A DNA stretch of 64,000 bases. Origin: Blasia pusilla. Taxonomy: Eukaryota > Marchantiophyta > Marchantiopsida > Blasiales. The stretch spans positions 51,026,001-51,090,000 of the forward strand of contig CM114271.1 of assembly GCA_050084515.1 (NCBI GenBank), given 5' to 3'. Position 1 is the stretch's first letter. Every line of letters begins with the position of its first letter. Positions 63,057-64,000 of the stretch are shown piece after piece. Under the pieces are notes generated by a model. The model did not search any database. It was not told where the DNA came from and worked only from the letters and a program-made list of their open reading frames with translations. The position numbers and the translations under genes are program-made.

Positions 63057-64000
63057 AACCATGTGGTTATCCATCCAAAGGCAACCAATAATATGAAGTT
63101 CTACATGGATCCGCCAATGTAGTACTCCTCTCACAATATTGTGCGGTTTGATATATGGGGTTGGAAGACCAACTTACTCTATTTGTCCAAATAGTCCCTA
63201 TGTCAAATAACTACATGAAACAATGTACATTACCAAAATATTTATTCAATGTAATGTGATGGTTTATGTGGCATGGCACAAACTATAGCATACTCGTTAC
63301 AATAGAACTTTTACTAGTGCCACTATCATTCCCATTCTTCCCACTCTATACAATAAGATCATACACACGCTTACTTATTACAAAAAAAACTACAAAGATC
63401 TTCATATCATGCTTGATTGACTTGTTCATATTATATTGTGCAATAGGATAGTGTCAACCATTTGTGTGAATCGTCATTTTGTTGATTGTCAACCAATAAG
63501 ACACACGTAATAAATCCCTGAATGTGTTGGTGAGGCTCCTAAAAGGGACTTTACTTCAATATCTCATAAAAAACCTTGTTGTTTTTATCCTAGCAAACAT
63601 CCAAGTGGAGGCAACCTACAACTCTCTCCTACCGATTCTTACTCATAAGTTTGGTATGTATGATTGTGAGAGCTCATGTTGGATTTGGCAATGGAATTTG
63701 TGAGTCGAAAACTTGCTAATGCTTATAAATATGGATACATCTAAATAGGTTCTAATTTTTTATCCCTTTAACTGCCTCGATCAATTGGACACCCTTAGCA
63801 ATCAACCTATGTCTACTTTTCTCTTGACAAAGGTGCCTCGGGTGCTTCTCCACCAAGATTATATCATAGATGGATATTGTATCGCAATTAATCTTTTGTG
63901 CCAAACCCACAACTTTTGGAACCCCAAATCTTACCAACAAGTAGGGTTTGCACTAGATTCTTGTTAAGATCTCCTTTGTTCCAATGAAAAATCATATCTT
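63057..64000. other. AT-rich spacer to window end
   Basis: No supported gene or repeat. Open frames of about 60 codons on both strands have no domain. Confidence 0.45.

Overview
This is a nuclear plant window dominated by transposable elements. It holds two clear host genes, one decayed host gene and one unrecognised host gene. The host is probably a seedless land plant, with a bryophyte most likely. The basis is a SABRE/KIP-family gene, an ALDH21-like aldehyde dehydrogenase (a family known from mosses, lycophytes and algae but missing from flowering plants), plant-type LTR retrotransposons, and GT-AG introns. This placement is inference, because no marker names a species.

Layout. 1-2310 (minus): decayed gag-protease part of a Ty3/gypsy element. 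4622-9253 (minus): Ty1/copia element with one LTR, a primer-binding site and an almost complete gag-pol; a diverged solo LTR of the same family lies at about 55715-56042. 9254-16000: AT-rich spacer with one copy of an unclassified repeat (13410-13900; second copy 49500-50015). 16000-25477 (plus): SABRE homologue, 2574 codons with no intron in the coding region. 26684-28647 (minus): unrecognised gene with phase-consistent exons, convergent with SABRE. 28684-29291: array of 57-bp repeats. 30780-31580: array of ~90-bp repeats that replaces the 3' end of an ALDH21-like gene (31817-34203, minus). 34600-39780: low-coding spacer with perfect hairpins, decayed fragments and a possible organelle-derived block. 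39786-49096 (minus): large Ty3/gypsy element. 51261-54344 (minus): mitochondrial ribosomal protein L1 gene, ten exons with every junction in phase. 57242-61965 (plus): third gypsy element with a tRNA-Asp-type PBS, gag, three zinc knuckles and protease. 61964-63007: a dispersed ~0.77-kb repeat held exactly between two 138/139-bp direct repeats.

The main discovery candidate is in the 39.8-49.1 kb gypsy element. Between its protease and reverse transcriptase it carries a domain with the ordered motifs of a C5-cytosine DNA methyltransferase of Dnmt3/DRM type (about 44690-45660, minus). Retrotransposon-borne cytosine methyltransferases are published for dinoflagellates and charophyte algae; finding one in a probable land plant would extend that. 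This copy is dead. It has five in-frame TAG codons, each one C-to-T change from CAG, plus a CpG-type TGA and frameshifts, which is the decay expected of methylated DNA. A ~1-kb solo-LTR-like repeat is also inserted between the methyltransferase and the reverse transcriptase.
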